Positions 25,747 to 35,652 are shown, counted from the stretch's first letter. The stretch: DNA of 64,000 nt from an uncultured Tolumonas sp. (GCF_963678185.1 NZ_OY782757.1:3884913-3948912), one strand, 5' to 3'. Notes: generated by a model not told the origin, from the sequence alone. Numbers and translations are program-made.

Positions 25747-26403
25747 ATGTCTGAGCTATGCACCGGATTTACAGTTGTTCTGGAACAACCTGATTTTTTT
25801 GTTGTGAACAAAGAGGCGGGTATTGATATGCACGATGATGCCGGTGTGCCTGGCTTAGTTTCTCGTGTATCGGCATTTTGGGGGCAAAATGTTTACCCCG
25901 TGCATCGTTTGGATAAGGTGACATCGGGCTTGGTGTTATTGGCGAAAAATAAAGAAGCGACCTCGGCGCTGAGTCAGGCGTTTGCGGATCGATGTGTAAA
26001 GAAAACCTATTTAGCTATCAGCGACCGCTCACCTAAAAAGAAACAGGGGTGGGTTAAAGGAGATATGGCTAAAGGAAGAAATGGTAGTTGGAAATTACTG
26101 CATTCCTCTGACAACCCGGCGATCACCTATTTTCAGAGTGTTTCTTTGGCGATACCTCATCATCGTTTATATATTGTTTCTCCGCACACAGGAAAAACTC
26201 ACCAAATTCGAGTCGCATTAAAGAGCATTAGTGCGCCGATTCTGGGTGATGAACGTTATGGTGGCACGGTAGCAGATCGAACCTATTTACATGCGTGGCG
26301 GCTGCAATTTAGTTATGCCGGAGCAGAATATAGCGTAGAAGTAGACCCTGAGTGGGGTGAAAAAATAGACGGCAAGCTAGATTTGCAAAATTTTATCCCT
26401 TAA
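25747..26403 (+). CDS. RluA-family pseudouridine synthase (TIGR01621-like)
   Basis: 218 residues from the ATG at 25747 with AAGAG upstream; the frame is open to 25519 but that part has no family match. The catalytic block is VYPVHRLDKVTSGLVLLAKN, with the Asp of HRLD, and KTYLAI and PHTGKTHQIRVALK follow. It lacks the S4 domain of RluB/C/D types. It isomerises uridine in rRNA or tRNA; the exact target is not evident. Confidence 0.85.
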   Translation: MSELCTGFTVVLEQPDFFVVNKEAGIDMHDDAGVPGLVSRVSAFWGQNVYPVHRLDKVTSGLVLLAKNKEATSALSQAFADRCVKKTYLAISDRSPKKKQGWVKGDMAKGRNGSWKLLHSSDNPAITYFQSVSLAIPHHRLYIVSPHTGKTHQIRVALKSISAPILGDERYGGTVADRTYLHAWRLQFSYAGAEYSVEVDPEWGEKIDGKLDLQNFIP

Positions 26404-26456
26404 AAACACTTTTTTTGCTATCTTATCGTCTTGAAGTGAGCGCTTTTGAAGTCTTT

Positions 26457-26481
26457 CCAGTTTTTTATGCTGATAAACTGG
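26457..26481 (+). terminator. Possible terminator after the pseudouridine synthase
   Basis: CCAGTTT pairs with AAACTGG across an 11-base loop; the sequence after it is only moderately T-rich. Weak candidate. Confidence 0.35.
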
Positions 26482-26568
26482 TTTGTGGTGATTTTTACTT
26501 CTAGGTATTGAGGCAATCTATCGAAACAACGGCCGCATTTCTTGAGAAAATCTTGATTTTCGACTGCC

Positions 26569-26585
26569 TGCACCAAGTTGGTGTT
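26569..26585. promoter_or_regulatory. NtrC-like upstream site of the aap operon
   Basis: TGCACC-AAGTT-GGTGTT matches the NtrC consensus TGCACC-N5-GGTGCA at 10 of 12 positions. It is centred about 100 bases upstream of the predicted sigma-54 start, a usual distance for an enhancer. Confidence 0.6.
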
Positions 26586-26655
26586 CATGGATGGTGCTGC
26601 AAAGGAATGTTGTTCATTAAACCGCCAGAACTGAGGGGTTTTCTGCTTTGCAATG

Positions 26656-26671
26656 TGGCCTGATAGTTGCT
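26656..26671 (+). promoter_or_regulatory. Sigma-54 promoter of the aap operon
   Basis: TGGCCTGATAGTTGCT fits TGGCAC-N5-TTGCT with the invariant GG and GC at -24 and -12 correctly spaced. The start would be near 26683, about 70 bases before aapJ. Confidence 0.7.
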
Positions 26672-26751
26672 TTTATTGATTACAGGTGCTGACTGGCATG
26701 GTCTGCACTAATCAAATAATGCTATTCACTCAACCTCGCAGGGAAGAAAGT

Positions 26752-27780
26752 ATGTCAAAACTAAAATATTTAACCGGTGTTGCATCAGCTGTAGCTTTAT
26801 TGATCGTAGGCAATGCACAGGCTGCTTCAGGCGACACTCTGGCCAATGTTAAGAAAAAAGGCTATGTACAGTGTGGTGTGAATGACGGTTTGCCAGGTTT
26901 TTCCAGCCCTAACGCGAAAGGTGTTTGGGAAGGTATGGACGTTGATGTTTGCCGTGCCGTAGCTGCTGCTGTTTTTGCTGATGCAAGCAAAGTGAAATAT
27001 ATCCCGCTGGGTGGTAAAGAGCGTTTTACTGCACTGCAGTCTGGCGAAGTAGATATCCTGTCTCGTAACACAACCTGGACTATGACTCGTGACGCGACTC
27101 TGGGTCTGAAATCAACTGCGACCACCTATTATGATGGCCAGGGTTTCATGGTTAACAAATCTCTGGGTGTGAAAAGCGCTAAAGAATTAGATGGTGCAAC
27201 CATTTGTACAGAAGGTGGTACTACCACTGAAATGAACATGGCTGATTACTTCCATGCTAATAACATGAAATACACACCAGTCGTGTTCGACAACTCTGAT
27301 CAAACTGTAAAAGGTTTTGAATCTGGTCGTTGTGACGTGCTGACATCTGACAAATCACAGCTGTTCGCTGTACGTGTAAAACTGGCTAAACCTGATTCTG
27401 TTGATGTATTACCAGAAATTATTTCTAAAGAGCCTTTAGGCCCAATGGTTCGTCAAGGCGATGAGTCATGGGAACTGCTGGTTAAGTGGTCTGTTTTCGC
27501 GATGATCAATGCGGAAGAGTTGGGTGTTAACAGCAAAAACGTTGATGCCATGAAAACTACTGGCAGCCCAGACGTTAAACGTCTGCTGGGTTTAGATGCT
27601 CCGGATGGAACTACTCTGGGTGCAGTTAAAGACTGGGGCTATCAGATCGTGAAACAAGTCGGTAACTACGCTGAAGTTTTCGATCGTAACGTAGGTAAAG
27701 ATTCCCCACTGAAAATTGTTCGCACAGAAAACAATCTGTGGAGCAAAGGCGGTTTCCTGTACGCGCCACCAGTACGTTAA
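26752..27780 (+). CDS. aapJ: General L-amino-acid ABC transporter, periplasmic binding protein
   Basis: 342 residues from the ATG at 26752 with GGGAAG upstream. The signal peptide ends at about residue 24 (GNAQA). Typical AapJ/YhdW blocks follow: GYVQCGVNDGLPGFSSP, GMDVDVCRAVAAAVF, GGKERFTALQSGEVDIL and NTTWTMTRD. It delivers polar amino acids to the AapQMP permease. First gene of a four-gene operon that looks nitrogen-regulated. A hairpin after it may raise its dose over the permease genes. Confidence 0.93.
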   Translation: MSKLKYLTGVASAVALLIVGNAQAASGDTLANVKKKGYVQCGVNDGLPGFSSPNAKGVWEGMDVDVCRAVAAAVFADASKVKYIPLGGKERFTALQSGEVDILSRNTTWTMTRDATLGLKSTATTYYDGQGFMVNKSLGVKSAKELDGATICTEGGTTTEMNMADYFHANNMKYTPVVFDNSDQTVKGFESGRCDVLTSDKSQLFAVRVKLAKPDSVDVLPEIISKEPLGPMVRQGDESWELLVKWSVFAMINAEELGVNSKNVDAMKTTGSPDVKRLLGLDAPDGTTLGAVKDWGYQIVKQVGNYAEVFDRNVGKDSPLKIVRTENNLWSKGGFLYAPPVR

Positions 27781-27790
27781 TAGCATCAGG

Positions 27791-27815
27791 AATGGGCGGG
27801 TTTTCTCCGCCCATT
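27791..27815 (+). terminator. Intercistronic hairpin between aapJ and aapQ
   Basis: AATGGGCGG pairs with CCGCCCATT; only TTAAG follows, so it is a partial terminator or an RNA-stabilising stem. Such a stem fits higher expression of the binding protein than of the permease. Confidence 0.6.
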
Positions 27816-27849
27816 TAAGTTCAGCGTTTTACTGGAGTTAAAATTTAGC

Positions 27850-29043
27850 ATGCCTGCTGAAAACTCAAAAAATCAAAATAATGTAGTAGCTACGCGCTGG
27901 ATTTATGATCCTAAAGTTCGTGGGATTATTTTCCAGACATTAGCTGTTGCATGTGTTGCATGGATGTTGTTCTATTTTATTAGCAACGCTTTGCACAATA
28001 TGGAAAGCCGCGGTATTGCGACGGGTTTTGCATTCCTTCATAACCGAGCCAGTTTTGGGATCGTTCAGACGTTAATCTCTTATTCTGAAGACGATACTTA
28101 CGGTCGAGCCTTTGTTATCGGGTTGCTGAATACACTGTTAGTGTCAGTGATCGGGATTATTTTGGCCACACTGCTTGGTTTTATCGTCGGTATTGCGCGG
28201 TTATCTAAGAACTGGTTATTAAGTCGTGCTGCGGCTGTTTATATCGAGACTTTCCGTAACATTCCTTTATTGTTACAGATTTTTTTCTGGTATTTCTGCG
28301 TGTTGCGCAACTTACCTGCACCTCGACAAAGTATGTCGTTAGGCGATGTATTTTTCCTGAACGTTCGAGGCTTATCTATTCCGGCCCCGGTTTTTGAACC
28401 TGGTTTCTCATTCGTCTTCGGCGCCTTTTTTGTTGCGATTATTGCTGTCGTTGTGCTCCGTAAATGGGCGAAGAAACGCCAATATCTGACCGGTCAAATA
28501 TTCCCGGTATTTTATAGCGGGCTAGGTTTGTTGATTGGTTTGCCATTACTGGCGTTCCTGTTCAGCGGCATGCCTTTGCATTGGGATATGCCTGCATTAA
28601 AAGGCTTCAATTTCCGTGGTGGTTTTACCATCATTCCAGAATTGTTTTCGCTGGCGGTTGCGCTGACCATATTCACTGCTGCGTCAATTGCAGAAATTGT
28701 TCGCTCTGGGATCATGTCGGTATCCAAAGGGCAAGTCGAAGCGGCAAGTGCACTTGGCTTGCGTAGTGGGCTGACATTGCGCTTTGTGATCATCCCTCAA
28801 GCTATGCGTGTGATTATTCCACCATTAACCAGCCAGTTCCTGAACCTGGTTAAGAACTCCTCGTTGGCGACTGCAGTAGGGTATCCGGATCTGGTTTCAG
28901 TCTTCATGGGAAGTACATTGAACCAAACAGGTCAGGCAGTGGAAATCATTGCAATGACTATGGCTGTATATCTGACGATCAGTCTGGTTACCTCTGCTTT
29001 GATGAATGTGTACAACGCGAAGAACGCGTTAGTGGAGCGTTAA
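27850..29043 (+). CDS. aapQ: Amino-acid ABC transporter permease AapQ
   Basis: 397 residues, about eight membrane spans, with the long N-terminal and central loops typical of the AapQ/YhdX branch. The EAA motif that docks the ATPase is near residue 300: VEAASALGLRSGLTLRFVIIPQAMR. The block NSSLATAVGYPDL follows. It forms the membrane heterodimer with AapM. Stop and next start are one base apart. Confidence 0.92.
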   Translation: MPAENSKNQNNVVATRWIYDPKVRGIIFQTLAVACVAWMLFYFISNALHNMESRGIATGFAFLHNRASFGIVQTLISYSEDDTYGRAFVIGLLNTLLVSVIGIILATLLGFIVGIARLSKNWLLSRAAAVYIETFRNIPLLLQIFFWYFCVLRNLPAPRQSMSLGDVFFLNVRGLSIPAPVFEPGFSFVFGAFFVAIIAVVVLRKWAKKRQYLTGQIFPVFYSGLGLLIGLPLLAFLFSGMPLHWDMPALKGFNFRGGFTIIPELFSLAVALTIFTAASIAEIVRSGIMSVSKGQVEAASALGLRSGLTLRFVIIPQAMRVIIPPLTSQFLNLVKNSSLATAVGYPDLVSVFMGSTLNQTGQAVEIIAMTMAVYLTISLVTSALMNVYNAKNALVER

Positions 29044-29044
29044 T

Positions 29045-30142
29045 ATGGTTGTATATCGCGAACAGCCCAGTTTGCCATCACCAGCTGGACAAAGTAGTTT
29101 TGCTGCATGGTTGCGTAAAAATCTGTTTTCCTCATGGTTGAACAGTATTGTTTCGCTAACGTTACTTTATATTCTGATCCCGCAACTTTGGCATTTGATC
29201 CATTGGGCATTTATTTCTGCTGATTGGTTTGGATCGAGTCGTGATCAATGTGTGTCTGGTGGTGCGTGCTGGGTGTTTATCACCAACCGCCTGAACTTGT
29301 TCATTTACGGCTTTTATCCGGAAAGTGAACACTGGCGTGTGAATTGGGTTTATGCGCTGACTGCATTGCAGGTTGCTGCGCTGTTGTACCCTAAAACACC
29401 GCATAAAACGATTTTGACTGGTATTTTCTTTATTGTTTATCCATTTGTGGTGTTTTACCTGCTGTATGGCGGTGCGTTTGGCCTTGAAGTCGTAGAAACC
29501 CATAAGTGGGGTGGCTTAATGCTAACTCTGCTGTTAGGTATCGTGGGCACATTAGCTGCACTACCTATCGGGATCGTGTTGGCATTAGGGCGTCGTTCTG
29601 AGATGCCAATGATCCGCGCTCTATCGATTGTATTTATCGAGTTCTGGCGTGCGGTTCCACTGATCACTGTGCTGTTTATGGCGTCAGTAATGTTGCCCCT
29701 GTTCCTGTCTGGTGAAGTGAACATGGATAAACTGCTGCGAGCGATGATCGGTATCATCCTGTTTGAATCAGCTTATGTGGCTGAGGTTATCCGCGGTGGT
29801 TTGCAGGCTATACCGAAAGGGCAATATGAAGCCGCTAAAGCGTTAGGTTTGAGTTACTGGAAATCAATGGGTTTGATCATTATGCCGCAGGCACTTAAGA
29901 TCACTATCCCATCGCTGGTAAACACCTTCATTGAGCTGTTTAAAGATACCAGTCTGGTCACTATTATCGGGTTATTTGATTTGCTGGCAGTTGCTAAAGC
30001 TGGGTTGTCTGACCCGGCGTGGTTAGGTTATTCCACTGAAGCATATGCTTTTATTGCGTTAGTATTTTGGGTTTTCTGTTTTGGTATGTCTCGTTACTCT
30101 ATGTATCTAGAGAATTTGTTACATACAGGTCATAAGCGCTGA
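29045..30142 (+). CDS. aapM: Amino-acid ABC transporter permease AapM
   Basis: 365 residues. N-terminal cytosolic part, then several spans, with a long periplasmic-type loop containing two Cys ([18 protein letters not shown]). The EAA motif is [25 protein letters not shown], followed by [14 protein letters not shown]. It pairs with AapQ. The following ATPase gene starts 10 bases after its stop. Confidence 0.92.
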   Translation: MVVYREQPSLPSPAGQSSFAAWLRKNLFSSWLNSIVSLTLLYILIPQLWHLIHWAFISADWFGSSRDQCVSGGACWVFITNRLNLFIYGFYPESEHWRVNWVYALTALQVAALLYPKTPHKTILTGIFFIVYPFVVFYLLYGGAFGLEVVETHKWGGLMLTLLLGIVGTLAALPIGIVLALGRRSEMPMIRALSIVFIEFWRAVPLITVLFMASVMLPLFLSGEVNMDKLLRAMIGIILFESAYVAEVIRGGLQAIPKGQYEAAKALGLSYWKSMGLIIMPQALKITIPSLVNTFIELFKDTSLVTIIGLFDLLAVAKAGLSDPAWLGYSTEAYAFIALVFWVFCFGMSRYSMYLENLLHTGHKR

Positions 30143-30152
30143 GGACATATTG

Positions 30153-30905
30153 ATGAATATCGGTAAAAATGAAATCGTTGTTGAACTGAATGATGTCAAC
30201 AAGTGGTATGGCGAATTCCATGTTCTCAAGAACGTTTGCCTGCGTGTGCAAAAAGGTGAAAAAATCGTTGTTTGTGGTCCGTCAGGCTCTGGCAAATCAA
30301 CCATGATCCGTTGCATTAACCGTCTGGAAGAACACCAGCAAGGCGACATCATTGTTAAAGGCACGCCATTAACAAATGATCTGAAAAACATTGAAAGCGT
30401 GCGTCGTGAAGTAGGTATGGTGTTCCAGCACTTCAACCTGTTCCCGCATCTGACGGTGTTAGAAAATTGCTGTCTGGCACCAATGTGGGTACGTAAAATT
30501 CCACGTAAAGAAGCCGAAGCCGCAGCGATGAAATATCTGGAACGTGTACATATTCCAGATCAAGCACTGAAATATCCTGGTCAGCTTTCTGGTGGTCAAC
30601 AGCAACGTGTGGCAATTGCCCGTAGTCTGTGTATGAACCCGGAAATCATGCTGTTCGATGAACCAACCTCAGCACTTGATCCAGAAATGGTAAGTGAAGT
30701 GTTGGATGTCATGATCGAACTGGCAAAAGAAGGTATGACCATGTTGTGTGTAACCCACGAAATGGGTTTTGCACGCAAAGTGGCTGACCGCGTGATCTTC
30801 ATGGATAAAGGCCAGATTGTTGAAGAAAATACGCCTGAAGAGTTCTTTAACAATCCGCAATCTGATCGTGGTCGTTTGTTCCTGAGTCAGATCCTGCAGC
30901 ATTAA
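30153..30905 (+). CDS. aapP: Amino-acid ABC transporter ATPase AapP
   Basis: 250 residues from the ATG at 30153 (a TTG codon precedes it). Walker [10 protein letters not shown] near residue 40, Q-loop [11 protein letters not shown], signature LSGGQQQR, Walker [14 protein letters not shown] and switch His in CVTHEMGF. It powers AapQM. Last gene of the operon, with a terminator directly after. Confidence 0.94.
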   Translation: MNIGKNEIVVELNDVNKWYGEFHVLKNVCLRVQKGEKIVVCGPSGSGKSTMIRCINRLEEHQQGDIIVKGTPLTNDLKNIESVRREVGMVFQHFNLFPHLTVLENCCLAPMWVRKIPRKEAEAAAMKYLERVHIPDQALKYPGQLSGGQQQRVAIARSLCMNPEIMLFDEPTSALDPEMVSEVLDVMIELAKEGMTMLCVTHEMGFARKVADRVIFMDKGQIVEENTPEEFFNNPQSDRGRLFLSQILQH

Positions 30906-30922
30906 TCAGCGCTGGTTAAATG

Positions 30923-30952
30923 AAAAAGCCGCTCAATCGAGCGGCTTTTTTT
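30923..30952. terminator. Terminator after aapP
   Basis: AAAAAGCCGCTC/GAGCGGCTTTTTTT with a four-base loop. It also faces the converging GH13 gene. Confidence 0.88.
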
Positions 30953-30978
30953 ACGGCTACATTTTAATTACTACAAAA

Positions 30979-32691
30979 TTAGCTAACCCGATAAACCCGG
31001 ACTTCGTAAGGTTGTAATAACAAGCGATTTACGGCTGTGTGCGGTAATACTGCATAGTTATTCAGCCACAGATGATCATGGTAGAGCTTAAATTCCTCAT
31101 GATGATATAGCGCTTCGTGATCACTCATGTTGCAGATGATAACCACTTTCTGTGAGTTCAATGTCCGTGTATACGCATAGATTTGCGGGTCATCAGCCAT
31201 TAATAATTCATAGTTACCGTATACCAGCGCAGATTCCGCTTTACGCAGACGGATCATCTGGCGATAGAAATTAAGTACGGAATCTGGTTGCGCTTCCTGT
31301 TGTTGCACGTTGATCGTGGTGTAGTTAGGGTTTACTTTCAGCCACGGTTTTGTTGTGCTGAAACCGGCATTAGCGGTGGCATCCCACTGCATCGGAGTCC
31401 GTGCGTTATCGCGAGAGGTCAGCGACAACCAGCCCAGAATGGCTTCATCCGTCATACCTTCTTTTTTCATGCCGTGATAACGGTTTTTTGACCAGACATC
31501 ATCAAAATCCTCAATAGATGAGAATTTGGTGTTAGTCATACCGATTTCTTGCCCCTGATAAATAAAGGGGGTGCCTTGCATCAGGAAATACATGGCCGCA
31601 ATCGCTGTTGCACTTTCACGCCAATAACGATCAGTATTCCCCCATTTAGAGATAACGCGTGGAATGTCGTGGTTCTCGACATACAGCGCATTCCAACCTT
31701 TACCGTGAAGCTCTTCTTGCCAGCGGGTGAAGATTTTTTTCAGCTCACACAAATTTAGCGGGCTGGTGGGATCGCCTTCCCATAATTTCACATGTTCAAA
31801 CTGGAAGATCATATTTAAGCGATTGTGACGTTCTGCAACCCATTCATCCGACTGGAGTGCTGAGACACCATTCGCTTCACCCACGGTCATGATGTCGTAA
31901 TGCGCGAAGGTGTTTTTGCACATATCGTCGAGATAATCGAGTACACCATCGGCATTGAGATGTTTATCGAAAGAGGGCACATATTCCAGACCATTTGGGT
32001 TGGGCATATCGGTCAGGCCATCTTCTTTTTTCATATGGCTGATGGCATCAATACGGAAACCATCAATGCCTTTGTTCAGCCACCAATGCATCATGTCATA
32101 CACGGCTTTACGAACATCCATGTTGTCCCAGTTCAGATCGGGCTGGCGGCTGGAGAACAAATGCATGAAATATTGATCCGTTAATTCATCTTTTTTCCAG
32201 GCGGAACCTTTAAAGATGCTTTCCCAGTTATTTGGTTCTTTGCCATCTTTTCCATCTTTTCCATCTTTACCATCTTTACCATCTTTGCCATCACGCCAGA
32301 TATACCAATCGCGTTTGGGATTATCTTTCGAGGATCGAGATTCCAGAAACCAAGGGTGATCATCACTGGTATGGTTTACCACCAAATCGAGGATCAAGCG
32401 CATGCCGCGGCTATGTACTTCACTGAGCAGGCGATCGAAGTCGGCCATGGTGCCGAATTCATCCATGATGTCTTGATAGTCACTGATATCGTAACCGTTA
32501 TCATCGTTCGGTGATTTGTACATCGGACAAATCCAGATGACATCAATACCTAAGTTTTTCAGATAATCCAGCTTACTGGTAATTCCATTCAGATCGCCGA
32601 TCCCATCGCCGTTGGAATCCATAAAACTGCGCGGGTAGATCTGATAAGCAACCGCTTCTTTCCACCAGCGTTGAGTAACTTGTTTGCTCAT
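30979..32691 (-). CDS. GH13 alpha-glucosidase with an internal Asp-Gly-Lys repeat
   Basis: 570 residues from the ATG at 32691, with AAGGA upstream. The GH13 barrel starts at YQIYPRSFMDSNGDGIGDLNGI; the catalytic nucleophile is Asp215 (GFRIDAIS), the acid/base Glu272 (TVGEAN) and the stabiliser Asp342 (ENHDIPR). The calcium-site loop SNGDGIGD is intact. Residues 134-151 are a Gly-Lys-Asp triplet repeat, expanded against the usual short loop. Cytosolic; hydrolyses short alpha-glucosides. The residue after the nucleophile is Ala, unlike Val in its neighbour, so specificity probably differs. Last gene of the sugar operon. Confidence 0.88.
   Translation of the reverse strand: MSKQVTQRWWKEAVAYQIYPRSFMDSNGDGIGDLNGITSKLDYLKNLGIDVIWICPMYKSPNDDNGYDISDYQDIMDEFGTMADFDRLLSEVHSRGMRLILDLVVNHTSDDHPWFLESRSSKDNPKRDWYIWRDGKDGKDGKDGKDGKDGKEPNNWESIFKGSAWKKDELTDQYFMHLFSSRQPDLNWDNMDVRKAVYDMMHWWLNKGIDGFRIDAISHMKKEDGLTDMPNPNGLEYVPSFDKHLNADGVLDYLDDMCKNTFAHYDIMTVGEANGVSALQSDEWVAERHNRLNMIFQFEHVKLWEGDPTSPLNLCELKKIFTRWQEELHGKGWNALYVENHDIPRVISKWGNTDRYWRESATAIAAMYFLMQGTPFIYQGQEIGMTNTKFSSIEDFDDVWSKNRYHGMKKEGMTDEAILGWLSLTSRDNARTPMQWDATANAGFSTTKPWLKVNPNYTTINVQQQEAQPDSVLNFYRQMIRLRKAESALVYGNYELLMADDPQIYAYTRTLNSQKVVIICNMSDHEALYHHEEFKLYHDHLWLNNYAVLPHTAVNRLLLQPYEVRVYRVS
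32243..32287. repeat. Five tandem 9-bp repeats inside the GH13 gene
   Basis: Plus-strand unit CCATCTTTN, five full copies plus CCATC of a sixth. On the coding strand each copy encodes Lys-Asp-Gly (with the frame kept). The unit length is a multiple of three, so copy changes lengthen the loop without a frameshift. Confidence 0.9.
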
Positions 32692-32716
32692 AACATTAAT
32701 CCTTTCATTGCCGAAT

Positions 32717-34384
32717 TCATGCCACTGGTTGCTTATAGGCAACAGCAAAAGATTCATAAGGTTGTAGGGTGATCACATCAGCCAGGCTGTGGTGTGGCTG
32801 GTAGTTACTGATCAGGCTCTGGCCTTTGATGTATTGGATCTCAGCAGGTAACGACAAAGTGATTTTTTTCGCGCTGAAGTTATTGATCACGACGATGCGC
32901 TCATCATTCTGCGCCCGCAAATAGGCAAAGACGTCAGGATGATCTTCCAGCAACGGGATATATTGCCCGTAGGTCATGATCGGCTGTTCTTTGCGTAGTT
33001 TGATCAGTTTCTGGTAGTGGAAGAAGACTGAATCTGGTTCATTTAACGCGGCTTGCACGTTAATTTCGGTGTAATTGGGGTTCACTTTCAGCCATGGTTT
33101 GGCGGTGCTGAAACCGGCATTGATTTCATTGTTCCACTGCATCGGTGTGCGGGCATTATCGCGGCCATTGGCGTAGATCCCTTCCATCATTTTTTCATGG
33201 GGTACGCCAGCAGCAGTACGCTCGTAATACAGATTCAGCGATTCGATATCCTGATAATCATCAATCGAATCAAAGCGCACGTTGGTCATGCCAATTTCTT
33301 CACCTTGATAGATGTAAGGCGTGCCTTTGAGGAAGTGCAGGGCGGTTGCCAGCATCTTGGCCGACTCCACGCGGAATTCACCGGTATCACCGTATTTAGA
33401 CACTGCGCGTGGTAAGTCGTGGTTATCCCAAAACAGGGAATTCCAGCCATTATCTGCCAGCTCGGTTTGCCATTTGGTGAAGACTTTTTTCAGTTTGATC
33501 AGATCGAAGGCTTGTGGTTCCCATTTACCCTGCTGCGGGTGCCAGCCGATAGTGATGTGTTCAAACTGGAATACCATCGATAGTTCATTACGTGCCGGGT
33601 CAGAATACAGTTTGGCGATCTCTGGTGTGGCACTCCAGGCTTCACCCACGGTCAGAGCATCACGATGTCCGAATGTGGCTTTGTTCATTTCCTGCAATAA
33701 TGGATGCAGTCGGGCACCGTTCGCCATGACTTTTTGGTCGATCTCTTTGCCGATCAGATCGATAACGTCCATGCGGAAGCCACCGATGCCTTTATCCAGC
33801 CACCAGTTCATCATTTTGTGTACTTCTGCCTGCACGTTGGGGTTTTCCCAGTTCAGATCGGGCTGGCGTTTGGAAAATTGGTGAAAATAATATTCGCCGG
33901 TGGTGGCATCAAACTCCCAGCCGCTGCCACCGAAGTAGGAGTGAAAATCGTTCGGTGCCGAGCCGTCAGCTTGTGGCTGGCGCCAGATGTAATAATCTCG
34001 ATAAGGGTTGTCTTTGGATTTTTTGGCTTCAACAAACCATGGATGTTCATCAGAGGTATGGTTAACCACTAAATCCATCACGATCTGGATGTCGCGTTGT
34101 TTCGCTTCCGCGATCAGATTTTCCATTTCAGCCAGCGTACCGAATTCGGCGGCGATATCCTGATAATCAGAGATGTCATAACCGTTATCGTCCATCGGCG
34201 ATTTATAAACGGGTGACAACCAGATGATGTTGATGCCCAGTTGCTGTAAATAATCGAGTTTGCTGATAATGCCGGCGATATCACCGATACCATCATTATT
34301 GGCATCACAGAAGCTGCGTGGGTAAATTTGATACACCACTGCGTTATGCCACCATTTTTTAGTTAATACTTTACTGTCCATCAT
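32717..34384 (-). CDS. GH13 glucan/oligo-1,6-glucosidase (DexB-like)
   Basis: 555 residues. Nucleophile Asp206 in GGFRMDVIDLIGKE, acid/base Glu248 in LTVGEAW, stabiliser Asp323 in WDNHDLPR. Val after the nucleophile is typical of enzymes cleaving alpha-1,6 bonds (isomaltase, DexB). The block DVIDLIGKE is very like that of streptococcal DexB. Cytosolic, no signal. It lies between the ATPase gene and the second GH13 gene, so the imported sugar is probably an isomalto-oligosaccharide or similar short alpha-glucan. Family firm, substrate inferred. Confidence 0.85.
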   Translation of the reverse strand: MMDSKVLTKKWWHNAVVYQIYPRSFCDANNDGIGDIAGIISKLDYLQQLGINIIWLSPVYKSPMDDNGYDISDYQDIAAEFGTLAEMENLIAEAKQRDIQIVMDLVVNHTSDEHPWFVEAKKSKDNPYRDYYIWRQPQADGSAPNDFHSYFGGSGWEFDATTGEYYFHQFSKRQPDLNWENPNVQAEVHKMMNWWLDKGIGGFRMDVIDLIGKEIDQKVMANGARLHPLLQEMNKATFGHRDALTVGEAWSATPEIAKLYSDPARNELSMVFQFEHITIGWHPQQGKWEPQAFDLIKLKKVFTKWQTELADNGWNSLFWDNHDLPRAVSKYGDTGEFRVESAKMLATALHFLKGTPYIYQGEEIGMTNVRFDSIDDYQDIESLNLYYERTAAGVPHEKMMEGIYANGRDNARTPMQWNNEINAGFSTAKPWLKVNPNYTEINVQAALNEPDSVFFHYQKLIKLRKEQPIMTYGQYIPLLEDHPDVFAYLRAQNDERIVVINNFSAKKITLSLPAEIQYIKGQSLISNYQPHHSLADVITLQPYESFAVAYKQPVA

Positions 34385-34451
34385 GCACGGCCTGTTAATT
34401 TCGTAATGGAAACCGGAGACTGGCAGCCTGAACGACTGCCAGAGAAATTGA

Positions 34452-35567
34452 TTAATGTTTGTTCTTTGTTGCGATCAGGCGTTGGAACGCGTTCCCGTCA
34501 CCATCAAATAAGTAGCAATGTTCTACGGGTAACTGCACACCCACTGTTTGTCCGGCAGAAATGACCGAACGTTCCGCATTGCGCACGACCCATGGCTCGC
34601 TGGCATTACCGTTATCGAGATAGAGGTAGGTTTCGTTACCCATGTGCTCAACAAACATGACGTTGGCCTGATATTGCGATTCCTGCACATTGCCCCACAG
34701 AATATGCTCTGGGCGGATACCTAAATTGACACTCTGACCTTCCGCATGGCGAGGTGTGCTGATCGGTAGCACCAATTGCTTGCCGTTATCCAGACGTACC
34801 ACGCTTTCTGTCTCGCCAGCCTGAACCAGACTGGCGGGGATCAAATTCATTTTTGGGGAACCGATAAACTGCGCAACAAACTCATTGGCCGGATGGTCAT
34901 ACAATTCCAGTGGTGTACCGACTTGCTCGATGTTGCCTTTGTTCAGCACCACAATACGATCGGCCAGCGTCATGGCTTCCACCTGATCGTGGGTAACATA
35001 GATGATAGTCGAGCCCAGACGTTTATGTAGATTGGCGATTTCCATGCGCATCTGAACGCGCAGCGCGGCATCCAAGTTCGACAGTGGTTCGTCAAACAGG
35101 AACAATTTCGGCTCACGGGCAATGGCACGACCAATGGCAACACGCTGGCGCTGGCCACCGGAGAGATCTTTCGGGCGACGTTGCAACAACGGCTCTAATT
35201 GCAGAATACGGGCACTGTTTTGTACTTTCGCATCGATCTCTTCTTTTGATTTACCCGCCAGTTCCAGACCAAACGCCATATTCTGATAAACGCTCATGTG
35301 CGGATAAAGGGCGTAGGACTGGAACACCATGCCGATACCACGTTCGGAAGGGGTGTCATCATTCACATAGGTGCCATCGATATACATGCTGCCAGCGGAG
35401 ATATCTTCCAGACCGGCAATCATGCGCAGCAGGGTCGATTTACCGCAGCCAGACGGGCCAACAATCACGATGAATTCGCCGCTGTTTACCTGCAGATCGA
35501 GTGATTTGATGACTTGAGCGTGTTCGCTGTAACGTTTGTTTAATTTCTCTAATCTTAAATGAGACAT
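34452..35567 (-). CDS. Sugar ABC transporter ATPase (MalK/MsmK/UgpC type)
   Basis: 371 residues from the ATG at 35567; a frame extending to 35612 has no family match. Walker A GPSGCGKST, signature LSGGQRQR, Walker B FLFDEPLSNLD and switch His in YVTHDQVEAM. The C-terminal regulatory domain (about residues 240-365, with LGIRPEHI) is the OB-fold part that in MalK binds partner regulators. It energises the permease pair upstream. 85 bases separate it from the MalG-like gene. Confidence 0.9.
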   Translation of the reverse strand: MSHLRLEKLNKRYSEHAQVIKSLDLQVNSGEFIVIVGPSGCGKSTLLRMIAGLEDISAGSMYIDGTYVNDDTPSERGIGMVFQSYALYPHMSVYQNMAFGLELAGKSKEEIDAKVQNSARILQLEPLLQRRPKDLSGGQRQRVAIGRAIAREPKLFLFDEPLSNLDAALRVQMRMEIANLHKRLGSTIIYVTHDQVEAMTLADRIVVLNKGNIEQVGTPLELYDHPANEFVAQFIGSPKMNLIPASLVQAGETESVVRLDNGKQLVLPISTPRHAEGQSVNLGIRPEHILWGNVQESQYQANVMFVEHMGNETYLYLDNGNASEPWVVRNAERSVISAGQTVGVQLPVEHCYLFDGDGNAFQRLIATKNKH

Positions 35568-35652
35568 GGCTTTACATCCTGTACTGTGGGGCGTTCCTGT
35601 GGGGAACACCATTAATCACAAAAGTTCGTTCAGATAATCGGGTTGATGCGGG

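Noticed and set aside
32181..32366. A reading frame with short Lys-Met-Glu repeats over the GH13 repeat array
   Set aside because: It is a frame shadow of the 9-bp repeat; the GH13 frame holds the conserved residues on both sides.
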